In this document: positions 55,968-63,777 of the stretch, piece by piece
Position numbering within the stretch: the first letter of the stretch is position 1
How the letters are laid out: every line of letters starts with the position of its first letter
Assembly: GCF_025465935.1 (NCBI RefSeq)
Contig: NZ_JANLNV010000090.1
Location: forward strand, 186,001 to 250,000
From: Pseudomonas sp. 7P_10.2_Bac1
Lineage (GTDB): Bacteria; Pseudomonadota; Gammaproteobacteria; Pseudomonadales; Pseudomonadaceae
Reading direction: 5' to 3'
Length of the DNA: 64,000 bases
Notes under the pieces: model-generated
Databases searched by the model: none
The model's input: only the letters and a program-made list of their open reading frames with translations
What the model was told of the DNA's origin: nothing
Program-made: the position numbers and the translations under genes

Positions 55968-56013
55968 AACACATCTTCAGCCTCTGCTATCAAGACTCAC
56001 CAAAAGGGCCTGC

Positions 56014-56038
56014 AGCCGTAGCCACAGGCTACGGCTTT
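56014..56038 (+). terminator. Rho-independent terminator after the MFS gene
   Basis: AGCCGTAGCC-ACA-GGCTACGGCT is a perfect 10-bp stem followed by TTTACTCTTTT. It overlaps the stop codon of the small gene on the other strand. Confidence 0.85.
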
Positions 56039-56216
56039 ACTCTTTTACGGGGCCATCCACGATGGCCTTGGCGGTGTTGTTCAGCAGGGTGTGCACACGC
56101 GCAATCTCTGCCGGGCTCCAGTGGCCACGGTGCAGCTGCAACGCATGACGCAGGTTATGGACGGCCTCATGTATTTCTGCGGGCCGTTCCAGGCTGCGCA
56201 ATGAGCGTCTGCTCAC
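56037..56216 (-). CDS. Small conserved-looking protein (59 residues)
   Basis: A 59-residue frame with GTG start reads as a helical, charged protein: IHEAVHNLRHALQLHRGHW, then SPAEIARVHTLLNNTAKAIV. The regular heptad-like pattern and Pseudomonas-like codons support a real gene, although the start is uncertain and no function is recognised. It ends inside the MFS terminator. Confidence 0.5.
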   Translation of the reverse strand: MSRRSLRSLERPAEIHEAVHNLRHALQLHRGHWSPAEIARVHTLLNNTAKAIVDGPVKE

Positions 56217-56461
56217 ATCTTTTGCCTAATGGCAGAGACAACATCGGCCTGAAAGTGATGTTTAATCACTACACAATAGGGCTGCACAGTTCACAGGTGG
56301 TCAGTGAAAAAGATGCGTGGACTGGAGCACGCTTGCCACTGCATATAGAGGCAGTTGTACCAGTAGAAGGTTTTCGCCAGGGCGAGTATTACGCTAGCGT
56401 ACACATCATTTTCGAAAGCCTGCTGCCAGGAGAACACTCCCCTGCGGACTTGTCTCTCTGA
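56201..56461 (+). pseudogene. Possible C-terminal fragment of a chaperone-usher pilin/adhesin
   Basis: An 86-codon frame ends with a pattern like the C-terminal half of CS1/alpha-type pilins: NIGLKVMFNHYTIG (strand), LPLHIEAVVPVEG and RQGEYYASVHIIFES, alternating hydrophobic residues as in the last Ig-fold strands. There is no signal peptide and no N-terminal half, and no chaperone or usher gene lies nearby. It may therefore be a relic. Its 5' end overlaps the small gene on the other strand by 16 bases. Confidence 0.35.
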
Positions 56462-56479
56462 ATGCACAGGTACTGCTTC

Positions 56480-56680
56480 TCAACAGCTCGCAGCCTGCAA
56501 ACGCTGCAGCTCGCGGCGGACCATGCTGGCGTATTCGGCGGGGCGCAAGGTGTAAAGTTGCCCCGCCACCCAAGTCAACCATGCCCCCTTGAGTACCGGA
56601 CGCTGGGCAAACAATTCAGCAGCCTTGGCCTTGGCCTGCTCAAGATGCTGCTGATGAAACTCACTGCGGGCAATCGTCAC
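56480..56680 (-). CDS. Small conserved hypothetical protein (66 residues)
   Basis: The 66-residue helical protein (HQQHLEQAKAKAAELFAQRP, AEYASMVRRELQRLQA) overlaps the upstream gene's stop by four bases (ATGA), which supports it as a real, cotranslated gene. I do not recognise a characterised family. It is soluble and moderately basic. Confidence 0.65.
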   Translation of the reverse strand: MTIARSEFHQQHLEQAKAKAAELFAQRPVLKGAWLTWVAGQLYTLRPAEYASMVRRELQRLQAASC

Positions 56681-57147
56681 TCTTTACTGGCCTTGAAGGT
56701 CAACTCACCCTTGCGCCATTTGGCTGCCTTGGCCGTCACGGCCTTCAAGGTTTTGCTCAAGCCTGCTTCAAGTTGTTCGGTGGCCGCAAACACCAGCATG
56801 ACGGTTTGACCTTCTTTGAACACAATCCCTTCACCCAGAGGTGAACTGACGTAGGCATAGTCACCAATGCCGTAGACCGTCATTTTGATTTCACGAAACT
56901 TGATATCTAGCTTGCCACCCTCACGACTGGGCATGACTGCGGCACTGAAATGGTCACCTACCTTGAGCTTCAGGCCTGGCTTGTCGTCTACAACCAACGC
57001 TGTTTCGGTATCGATTTCAGCGATGTAAATACCTTCTGCAGTTTGCTCGGTGACGTAAACAAAGCGCGAGTGAAACATTTTTACCAAACGGGCCCGCAAG
57101 TCACCCAACACAAATAAAGCATGCATCTCCAAATTGCTGACTGCCAA
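56677..57147 (-). CDS. Conserved hypothetical protein, beta-rich (156 residues)
   Basis: The 156-residue protein is mostly alternating beta-strand (FVYVTEQTAEGIYIAEID, LKLKVGDHFSAAVMP, YAYVSSPLGEG) with a C-terminal basic helical stretch (LKAVTAKAAKWRKGEL). No signal peptide or membrane segment. It heads a two-gene unit with the 66-residue gene. Function not recognised; the small-barrel pattern could suit ligand binding. Confidence 0.65.
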   Translation of the reverse strand: MAVSNLEMHALFVLGDLRARLVKMFHSRFVYVTEQTAEGIYIAEIDTETALVVDDKPGLKLKVGDHFSAAVMPSREGGKLDIKFREIKMTVYGIGDYAYVSSPLGEGIVFKEGQTVMLVFAATEQLEAGLSKTLKAVTAKAAKWRKGELTFKASKE

Positions 57148-57611
57148 CGAAAAGCCCTCAATACAAAAAAATGAAACCGCCCGCTGAAAACAGGCAGCAA
57201 AAAGGCCTCATCCACCCATGGAAAACCGAATACGAGAAGTTGACCTGACTGCTGGAGTCAGGGGTGGCATGTGACGTAAATAATAATGGATTACCGCCTG
57301 GATTACGCCGGCAAACAAGCACCAGAGCATGAAGGAAAATAGCCAGGTTATGTGCTCGCACACATCGGTTTGTACTCAGTTGGGACGCTATTCTACCGAC
57401 TCATGAGCGAGAATGGGTATACACATACTGTTCACGATTAAGCCAGCACCTTATTTTCTGCCTGATTGGCCCTCTATTCAACAGGGCTTTCGTCGCACGC
57501 ACGCGTTAACTGCGCCACAACCTGCCAACTGCTGCCATACTGGCTCAAAAATTGGCCTGGCCCATGCCGCCAGACTCTCTGCACACCCTTATTTGCAAGG
57601 AATCATGACAC
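57148..57611. other. Intergenic stretch without a gene
   Basis: I find no convincing frame here. A hairpin CTGACT-GCTGG-AGTCAG lies near 57244-57261, and an A/T-rich segment near 57278-57290 could belong to the promoter of the leftward gene pair. Confidence 0.5.
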
Positions 57612-57842
57612 GTGACGGAATTTGATATTGGCGAGTATTTCATCCGGGGTGACGTTAAAGATGTCGATGGGGAGTTCCAGGCCGTCATCGTAATGCGACC
57701 CAAAACCTCCCCGAACAAAATCCTTTACCACCAGGTGGAAAAAGACCGCTGGTTCAAAACCGCCGAACTGGCAAAAATTGCTGGCATGGAGTCCGCCAGG
57801 CAATTGAAAGAAGCCGTCGATACGGGTGCTTTAAACGCTTAA
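57612..57842 (+). CDS. Small conserved hypothetical protein (76 residues)
   Basis: The 76-residue acidic protein reads as two strands (FDIGEYFIRGDVKDVD, EFQAVIVMRPK) and a C-terminal helical part (WFKTAELAKIAGMESARQLKE). The start is GTG, nine bases after AAGGAA; an ATG eight bases upstream is out of frame. The gene ends in tandem AACGCTTA repeats. Function not recognised. Confidence 0.7.
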   Translation: MTEFDIGEYFIRGDVKDVDGEFQAVIVMRPKTSPNKILYHQVEKDRWFKTAELAKIAGMESARQLKEAVDTGALNA

Positions 57843-57880
57843 ACGCTTAAACGCATTTTAAACGCCCGTCAGCCTGTCTC

Positions 57881-58000
57881 GGATCCGTTCCCGTTTCTTA
57901 GCAGCCGCGACGAAAGTCCACATAGTGCAGGGCAAGGCGCCAGAAGCGTGGTTGGGTACTTCCCAGCAACGCGTCTTGCAATGAAACCGGAACAAACCCT
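57881..58000. repeat. MITE-like element with inverted termini, copy 2
   Basis: The 120-bp stretch from GGATCCGTTCCCGTTTCT to ATGAAACCGGAACAAACCCT shares termini and ordered interior blocks with copy 1 at 53251-53394 but is ~24 bp shorter. It lies between two small genes and encodes nothing. Confidence 0.8.
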
Positions 58001-58066
58001 AATGGCTTCGAACTCTTTGCGTTCACAGGCCTCAGATAAAGTGGCCATTCACTTAAGGAGATGACA

Positions 58067-58306
58067 ATGGACGATACACCTATCACCCTGCAAGCCCTGT
58101 TTGAGCAACTGGGACTGGACGCCGACGAGCAATCGATCAATAACTTTTTTCGCGACACGCCCACACTCGCTGAAGACGTCAAACTGGCCGATGCACCCTT
58201 CTGGACACCTGCTCAATCCCAGTTTCTGAAAGAGAAGATTGGCGCTGACGATAATTGGGCGCTGGTGATCGACGAACTGAACGAGCGTCTGCATCAAGCA
58301 CGCTGA
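58067..58306 (+). CDS. DUF2789 family protein
   Basis: The 79-residue protein matches the DUF2789 pattern: short N-terminal ITLQALFEQLGLDAD, FW-containing middle (DAPFWTPAQSQFLKE) and acidic DDNWALVIDELNERL. I chose the second of two close ATGs because AAGGAG lies six bases before it; the first ATG abuts that site. Soluble; function unknown. Confidence 0.85.
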   Translation: MDDTPITLQALFEQLGLDADEQSINNFFRDTPTLAEDVKLADAPFWTPAQSQFLKEKIGADDNWALVIDELNERLHQAR

Positions 58307-58512
58307 GCGTGCCCTCGCTCTGTGCGAAGGTTGGCGCCCAGTTGCGCCAACCAGGCAGCGCGGCACTCTTGGGCTTCATCCCGACTGGAAAAGGCCGTAC
58401 CTCGCTGCTCCCCATTCACCAACACGACCCAACAGACCTTTTGGCCCAAGGCACGCAAGCTTTGAGGCACACCGCTGCCGATCATCACGGCTACATCGAC
58501 CTTATTGATCAT
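58294..58512 (-). CDS. Small conserved hypothetical protein (72 residues)
   Basis: A 72-residue frame reads KVCWVVLVNGEQRGTAFSSR then DEAQECRAAWLAQLG, a beta-beta-alpha pattern of a small DUF2188-like fold. Its end overlaps the DUF2789 gene by 13 bases, convergent. Start MINKVDV chosen; a start three codons upstream is open. Function unknown. Confidence 0.6.
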   Translation of the reverse strand: MINKVDVAVMIGSGVPQSLRALGQKVCWVVLVNGEQRGTAFSSRDEAQECRAAWLAQLGANLRTERGHAQRA

Positions 58513-58637
58513 GAGGTTCACTCCACCAATTAGTTAGTCACCTAACGATGTTGGCTATCTTAGTGCTTCATTGCTCACTGAAAAAGCTATGTACCGAATA
58601 GATGCATTGCATGGCTTGTAACAATCGGATTGCCCAC

Positions 58638-59981
58638 TTACACGTAATCCGTTGTCTTTTGCTCGTGCACCAGGCGTCCGCCCGCTTGAGGCCGATTGAA
58701 AAAAGCCTGATCCACAATCCCTTGCCCCGAACCAACCGAAGCATTCCAGTTAGCTGATTGATGGATATAACGTTGGCGCAACATACGCTCCTGCGCCTCG
58801 GTCAGGCCAACACGCCCCTGACGTACCTGCACCTGCAGTGCGGCCTCAATGGGCATCAGTTCATCCGGTAACGCGCAAGCGGCCTCGCTCAACGCCTTGA
58901 ACGGCACACCGCGCTCGCACGCCAGGCTGTGCATGATGCGCAAATACACTCGCGACAAATCGCCAAACACCCGACGCTGCATGAACACCGCGGCCATTAC
59001 CTGTTGCATCGGGTCTTCGCGACTGCCCTCGCGGCGTGTATCGGTGCGTACGTCCAGCAAGCGATCCGGGTCGCTGGGGTCCAGTAAATCCCTGGCCTGC
59101 CACTGCGCCAGTTCGGCAGTCGCCCTCTGCCAGGCCTGTGTCAGCTTGATCGGCGTGGATGGGCTGACCAGGTTGGTCTGCCAGCGCGTCAGGAACACGT
59201 GCTCGATCATCAGCGCCGGATAGCCGCCGCCGACGTCGGCATGCACGCCAGGGACAGCTATCTGCATTGGCCACTGCGGGGTAATGCTGTTCAGCGAAAA
59301 GTTGCGCCGCTGCTCATCACGGGCCGCCAATTGCACGACGTACTGCGCACAGTCAGGGCTCAGATACAGATCGAGGCCGGGATTAATGTCGTCGCTGATA
59401 TCGCCTTTATCGGCAAGCCCCCCCATAGCAGCGACGGTATCGAACAAGCCGATAAAGTCGATCACGCACTCAAAATCGGTGGCGGTAGTGAACGGCCATG
59501 GACGTGAGTGGCTTTTGATCAGGTTGGCAAAATGCCGAGCTGCCGCGGCGCCGCGACTGAACCCGAAAATGTCCAGTCGCAGTCGGCCCAGGGCCGGAGA
59601 TGCCGGGTCCTGAAGGAAACGCGTCAGACACTCAAACAGTTGCGCGCAAGCCTCCTCGGCCTTGCCCACAACCCCACTGCCGCCGCGGCCATAACTCTGC
59701 GCTGGAAAGCGCGTGTCCACAGCGCCAGTGGTGGTGCCGATACCACTGATATACAGGGAAGTTATGGCACGGCCGTCAGCGCCGAACACCTGTTGCACCG
59801 GGTAATGCTGGTGCAACGCGGCGATATTGGTCGTTGCATTGGCGTAGCTGCTGCCTGCCTCAACGCTTAAGCCTTGCGCTAGACGCTCCAGGCCGGTGGC
59901 GCTGTTGAATTGGTTATTGGCCGTTCCGTCAAAAAACAAACCCACACGCAACTCGCGCCTGCTGTTGCTTGAATCACCCAT
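58638..59981 (-). CDS. DUF2235 alpha/beta hydrolase, putative T6SS lipase effector (Tle1-like)
   Basis: The 447-residue protein opens LRVGLFFDGTANN, typical for DUF2235. The nucleophile elbow is GFSRGA (Ser142), the acid lies in FIGLFDTVAAMGG and the His in VPGVHADVGGGYP, so the triad is complete. Tle1-family members with this triad are phospholipases injected by type VI secretion. No VgrG, PAAR or immunity gene is next to it, so delivery is unproven. The C-terminal ~150 residues carry no recognised domain. A start three codons upstream is also possible. Confidence 0.85.
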   Translation of the reverse strand: MGDSSNSRRELRVGLFFDGTANNQFNSATGLERLAQGLSVEAGSSYANATTNIAALHQHYPVQQVFGADGRAITSLYISGIGTTTGAVDTRFPAQSYGRGGSGVVGKAEEACAQLFECLTRFLQDPASPALGRLRLDIFGFSRGAAAARHFANLIKSHSRPWPFTTATDFECVIDFIGLFDTVAAMGGLADKGDISDDINPGLDLYLSPDCAQYVVQLAARDEQRRNFSLNSITPQWPMQIAVPGVHADVGGGYPALMIEHVFLTRWQTNLVSPSTPIKLTQAWQRATAELAQWQARDLLDPSDPDRLLDVRTDTRREGSREDPMQQVMAAVFMQRRVFGDLSRVYLRIMHSLACERGVPFKALSEAACALPDELMPIEAALQVQVRQGRVGLTEAQERMLRQRYIHQSANWNASVGSGQGIVDQAFFNRPQAGGRLVHEQKTTDYV

Positions 59982-60137
59982 GAATTTCACCCTCGATCAG
60001 ATCCGTCACGCGTATAAAAGCCGCGCAACCAGAAGGTGCCTGACGGGAGGGGCCTGCTCAACGTGCGGAGGTTGTGGTGCAAGGTTTTACAGTGCAGGAC
60101 GGGCAGCCAGGTGAATACCGGCAGAGCCCAAAGCGAC

Positions 60138-60157
60138 CGGGGCCATAAGGCCCCGGC
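60138..60157 (-). terminator. GC-rich hairpin after the DksA-like gene
   Basis: CCGGGGCC-TTAT-GGCCCCGG is a perfect 8-bp stem 13 bases past the stop of the leftward gene. Only a short T-rich stretch follows. Confidence 0.7.
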
Positions 60158-60169
60158 AAGGTCAGGCAC

Positions 60170-60574
60170 TCAGGCTTGACGCTGATGCTTGTCGATTTGC
60201 TCATGACGCTCTTGAGCTTCGATGCAGTACTTGGTGGTCGGGCTGATCAGCAGGCGTTTCAGGCCAATGGCCTCGCCGCTGTCATCGCACCAGCCGAAGC
60301 TGTCATCTTTGATACGTTCCAGAGCTTGTTCAAGCTGAGGTAGCATGCGCTGATCACGATCGATCGAGTTCACCAACCAGGTGCGCTCTTCTTCAACCGA
60401 CGCGGCATCTGCAGGATCGGCCGGAGTGTCCAGGCTCTCGATCGCGATGCGGTTCTGCTCGATACGTTCGTGGGTTTCAACCTTCATGCTTTGCAACAGC
60501 TCAGTGAAAAAAGTGTGTTGCTCGGCATTCATGTAGTCATCCGCCGGCATGGCCAGCAACTTATCCTTTGTCAT
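60170..60574 (-). CDS. DksA/TraR-family RNA polymerase-binding protein with two of four zinc cysteines
   Basis: The 134-residue protein has the long coiled coil of DksA with the tip motif DPADAA (DxxDxA), which reaches into the RNA polymerase secondary channel. The C-terminal finger reads FGWCDDSGEAIGLKRLLISP and then KYCIEAQ: the second and fourth ligand cysteines are Ser and Ala. P. aeruginosa DksA2 is the known example of a DksA that works without zinc and replaces DksA in zinc shortage. The ATG giving MTKDKLLAM was chosen; nine more codons are open upstream. Neighbours are unrelated. Confidence 0.88.
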   Translation of the reverse strand: MTKDKLLAMPADDYMNAEQHTFFTELLQSMKVETHERIEQNRIAIESLDTPADPADAASVEEERTWLVNSIDRDQRMLPQLEQALERIKDDSFGWCDDSGEAIGLKRLLISPTTKYCIEAQERHEQIDKHQRQA

Positions 60575-61234
60575 TGATTTCTCTATAAAAAATACGTGCA
60601 TTAAGGCGAATTAGGGAGCGTTATGACCGTTCTTCATCCAACCCCGTTAGGTGCCATCTATCTCAAGCGCCACCCGGCACTCAATTTACGAGGGGCGGCA
60701 GTCTAAGGCCGACTTATCGAGTCAGCAACTGAAATGACAGCTATTTGTCCAGCCAAACGTGGAAAGCGACGAAAAAAGCGTTCACAGGGGCTAATGGAGT
60801 GCGTTTATAGCAAGAAATTCAGTCACGCGGCTGAAAATGATCACCCAAGGTGGCAAGCCTCGAAGCGGTGGACGAACCCTGCCATCTTCAAGGTCGCTTG
60901 AAAATACTTCGACTTATTACAGCGTTGTAAAAATAAGTAAGAACCTGATTCGACTGAGGTACGTCTCTAGCCCTAGCCGCGTAGGATTTGGCCGCTACAA
61001 GACTCCCTTCACAGGCAATGAAAAATCCCACGAAATTCTGCGCAAATCTTATGAGTAGTTACGCTCTGCCTGACAATACTGCGCCCTGGACGCGCTTTAC
61101 AATCGCTCGACCCAATCCCATATCCCAAGCCAAGTAAATGATCGATATGTCACTGCTTGTATCGACACGTGCAGAAAGCTTTTGCGGGCCGACGGCACTA
61201 CCAGATATTCAATAGCTTTCTATAGGGGCGCGAC
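60575..61234. other. 660-base stretch without a convincing gene
   Basis: A 73-codon frame at 60837-61058 has no protein-like pattern or ribosome site. G+C is lower than the surroundings. I see no repeat, tRNA or clear terminator. Confidence 0.5.
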
Positions 61235-61504
61235 GTGATGACTTACTCCTTGTTTGCCGACAATCAACCCGCACCTGAGCCAAGCCTGGCTGTAACGTCC
61301 CCGGCAGAGGGCGCTGTGAGCATGCCTGAACTGGGACGACTGATCACTCTGCGCGATGCCCTGCTCCTGCTGAAGGTGCCGCTGGCCAACAGTTGTGGTT
61401 TGCAAGGTATGGTTGAAAGTCAGTTGCTCAGCAATGACGTGCATGACCGCGTGCTCGGCAAGTTGAAGGCGAACACAACGGACCCCGCATTGACTTCCGC
61501 CTAG
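61235..61504 (+). CDS. Small hypothetical protein (89 residues)
   Basis: The frame has two adjacent ATGs and reads as a soluble protein with an acidic, disordered N-terminus (ADNQPAPEPSLAV) and two helices (MPELGRLITLRDALLLLKVP, GMVESQLLSNDVHDRVLGKL). No family recognised and the ribosome site is weak, so it could be spurious. It lies directly before the sRNA candidate. Confidence 0.45.
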   Translation: MMTYSLFADNQPAPEPSLAVTSPAEGAVSMPELGRLITLRDALLLLKVPLANSCGLQGMVESQLLSNDVHDRVLGKLKANTTDPALTSA

Positions 61505-61565
61505 CGGCCACATCAGCCCATGACGTAGGCAATACCCGCGAATAACTCAAATAAATTGCAGTTAA

Positions 61566-61580
61566 TCATCATTATTATGA
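61566..61580 (+). promoter_or_regulatory. Fur box in front of the sRNA candidate
   Basis: TCATCATTATTATGA fits the 7-1-7 Fur consensus TGATAATNATTATCA at 11 of 14 positions. It overlaps TATTAT (61573-61578), a plausible -10, so Fur binding would block transcription; the -35 is poor. Confidence 0.6.
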
Positions 61581-61584
61581 ATTT

Positions 61585-61680
61585 GCGGACTGATAACAGG
61601 ACGAGCACACTGCGCACGTTCCTCCCCCAATAAGGAACACCTTTAAGGGCTTGCCGGGAAACCCGCACAGCCCTTTTTTT
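61585..61680 (+). ncRNA. Candidate Fur-repressed small RNA (PrrF/RyhB-like class)
   Basis: A ~95-nt unit begins just after the Fur box and ends at a rho-independent terminator: AAGGGC (61645-61650) pairs with GCCCTT (61670-61675), an inner GGG/CCC pair supports it, and seven T follow. Before it a small hairpin GTTCC/GGAAC (61618-61638) presents the loop TCCCCCAATAA, a single-stranded C-rich patch suited to pairing with ribosome sites. There is no open frame. Iron-responsive PrrF sRNAs of pseudomonads have this layout: Fur box, ~100 nt, C-rich seed and strong terminator. Family identity rests on layout, not on alignment. Confidence 0.65.
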
Positions 61681-61714
61681 ATCTCTTCGTTGCCAAATAC
61701 CGGATTTGCCCACC

Positions 61715-62431
61715 ATGCAAAACAGCTGGATCAGCCGCCTGTTGCCTGCGGCCACGAATACCCGCCCCACCGAATGGAGCCGCGCTGCAATAGGCGTCTC
61801 ACTGGGCACGTTGTTGTGTGTCTGGATCTGTAGCCTGTTCTTTGGCCTGCCCGTGGCGATGCACTTGATAGGCCCTCTGGGAGCGTCGGCCATTCTGCTG
61901 TTTGCTGTGTCCTCAGGGGCATTGGCGCAACCCTGGTCGATTGTCGGTGGCTATCTATGTGCAACGGTGGTGTCGTTGTGCGTGGTGCACTTTTTCGGCC
62001 GCAACCTGGACAGCGCGTGCCTGGCCGTAGGCTTGGCGCTGGTCATCATGTGCCTGCTGCGCTGTCTGCATCCGCCGGCAGGAGCGTTGGCCCTGCTGGT
62101 CGTACTGGCAGACCCGGACAGCGCCCGCCTGGGCTGGGGCATGCTCGCCCCGGTAATGCTCAGCGCCGTGTGCATGTTGTTGACGGCGATGCTCTACAAC
62201 AACCTCACGCGTGTGCGCTACCCAAAAATAAACGCCGATCCGCCCCCTGCAGTTCTGGCCCCGACCGAGCCTGGAGACACCGGCATTACCGCCGCAGACC
62301 TGCAAAAAGCCATGGAGCAGATGGACGCGTTTATTGACGTGACGCCGGAAGACCTGGAGGCTCTGGTCCGCGCCAGCGAGCACAATGCGCGTCGTCGCAG
62401 CGTGCGCGAAGTCTTTGCTGAAAATCCATAA
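61715..62431 (+). CDS. HPP-family integral membrane protein
   Basis: The 238-residue protein has a TEWSRAAIGV opening, then five or so membrane helices, and the family's HPPAGALALL motif (about residue 115) with PLGASAILLF. HPP proteins are linked to nitrite transport in plants and cyanobacteria; bacterial roles are little known. The C-terminal 70 residues are cytoplasmic and charged, with PEDLEALVRASEHNARRRSV, where longer relatives have CBS domains; these are absent. The start is the ATG giving MQNSW; a TTG lies three codons upstream. Confidence 0.88.
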   Translation: MQNSWISRLLPAATNTRPTEWSRAAIGVSLGTLLCVWICSLFFGLPVAMHLIGPLGASAILLFAVSSGALAQPWSIVGGYLCATVVSLCVVHFFGRNLDSACLAVGLALVIMCLLRCLHPPAGALALLVVLADPDSARLGWGMLAPVMLSAVCMLLTAMLYNNLTRVRYPKINADPPPAVLAPTEPGDTGITAADLQKAMEQMDAFIDVTPEDLEALVRASEHNARRRSVREVFAENP

Positions 62432-62573
62432 CCAGACGGCGTTCACATACTCTGTAAAGGCGTGCATCAATAACCTGCAAACTCCTGCTAGGGTTATTGC
62501 TGTGACGCCTGGACGGCCAGTGTTCATAAACACATGATCAACCGGGCAAGACTCCCCATGATCAAGGCCAGAA

Positions 62574-63653
62574 ATGCTCAAAACCATCGAGAGTGAAGTA
62601 TCCCGGCAAGCCGCCCCGCCCGCCTTGCAAGCTGAATTTGCCCAACACGACTTTGAAAGGCTGCGAACTTTTTGCAGCCTCACCTACATCGTCAGCGTCG
62701 TCATCTGGCTGATGTTTGACGTGATCGTCAGCACCAAGGGCGGTCAGGGTTTCACCGGTTTGTCCCTGCTGATTGTCGGCACACTGATCATCCTCACCAT
62801 CCCTATCAGCTTCTTGCGCACAGCCCAGCAATTCAACGTGCTGAACGTGTTCTTTGTGTTGGTGATCAGCATTGGCATACGTCTGCTGATTGAAGGCTTG
62901 CCAGAAGTCGCACAAGCCGTCTGGTTGACATTGGCGACCTCAAGCATCCTCTACAGCGCTTCGATCCTGCCTTTGAGTCGCTGGGGCTTTATCGCCACGG
63001 CAGCGGTTACAGGCGTGGTCCTGAGCCCGTTTTTGATGACTGAGATGACGATCATGGACCTGCGCGGCAGCATGGTCGCCTGCTATTACGTCTTTTTGGC
63101 GAGCCTGACCACTTATTGCTTCTTCAAATTGCGCCATGTGAAGCTGCTCAACTACACCTTGTCCAAACTGTTGGTCGAACAAGCCTATGTTGACGCCTTG
63201 ACCGAAATTCCAAACCGCCGCTCCTTCATGACCCGCGCAGGCAATCAGTTAGGCATCCAGCCACGGGTACACGACCATTACCTGGCGATGATCGACATTG
63301 ATAATTTCAAGAAAGTTAACGACCAATTCGGCCATGACATTGGCGATGAAGTTCTCAAGCGCACGGCCGCGAATATCAAAGCCGTCATGCAAGACCATGA
63401 ATATGCCCGCCTGGGGGGCGAAGAGTTTGCGGTGTACGTGTCGGGCGTTCGCCGCGAGGACGTTGAAGTACTGATGGATGCCTTGTGCCGCCAGGTACGC
63501 GAAGACCCGTATGAATACTCGGTCACCATCAGCATTGGCCTGGCCAGGGTGGCAGATAACGACACCCTCAACCAAAGCCTGGCCAAGGCAGACAAGGCAC
63601 TGTACGTATCCAAAAACAGCGGCAAGGACCGGTTCACGTTTCATGCTGATTGA
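62574..63653 (+). CDS. Membrane-bound diguanylate cyclase
   Basis: The 359-residue protein has about six or seven membrane helices (30-185), then a GGDEF domain (about 200-355) with ALTEIPNRRSF, IDIDNFKKVND and the active-site loop RLGGEEFAVYV. The GGEEF variant is catalytically competent in known cyclases. The inhibitory RxxD motif is not evident five residues before the loop. No EAL domain, so it should only make c-di-GMP. Monocistronic by spacing. Confidence 0.9.
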   Translation: MLKTIESEVSRQAAPPALQAEFAQHDFERLRTFCSLTYIVSVVIWLMFDVIVSTKGGQGFTGLSLLIVGTLIILTIPISFLRTAQQFNVLNVFFVLVISIGIRLLIEGLPEVAQAVWLTLATSSILYSASILPLSRWGFIATAAVTGVVLSPFLMTEMTIMDLRGSMVACYYVFLASLTTYCFFKLRHVKLLNYTLSKLLVEQAYVDALTEIPNRRSFMTRAGNQLGIQPRVHDHYLAMIDIDNFKKVNDQFGHDIGDEVLKRTAANIKAVMQDHEYARLGGEEFAVYVSGVRREDVEVLMDALCRQVREDPYEYSVTISIGLARVADNDTLNQSLAKADKALYVSKNSGKDRFTFHAD

Positions 63654-63777
63654 AGCCAAAACCGAACAGTCGCTGCGCAGTGACCGCGCCCCCCATGCTT
63701 GCTCAGTCGCGACAGAGCGCGCTGTGACAGCAGGCGCGAGCCAGCCTCGCGATCGTTTGATTACAATCCAGGAGGCT

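Noticed and set aside
60837..61058. A 73-codon gene in the large gap after the DksA-like gene
   Set aside because: No ribosome site, no homologous pattern and atypical composition.
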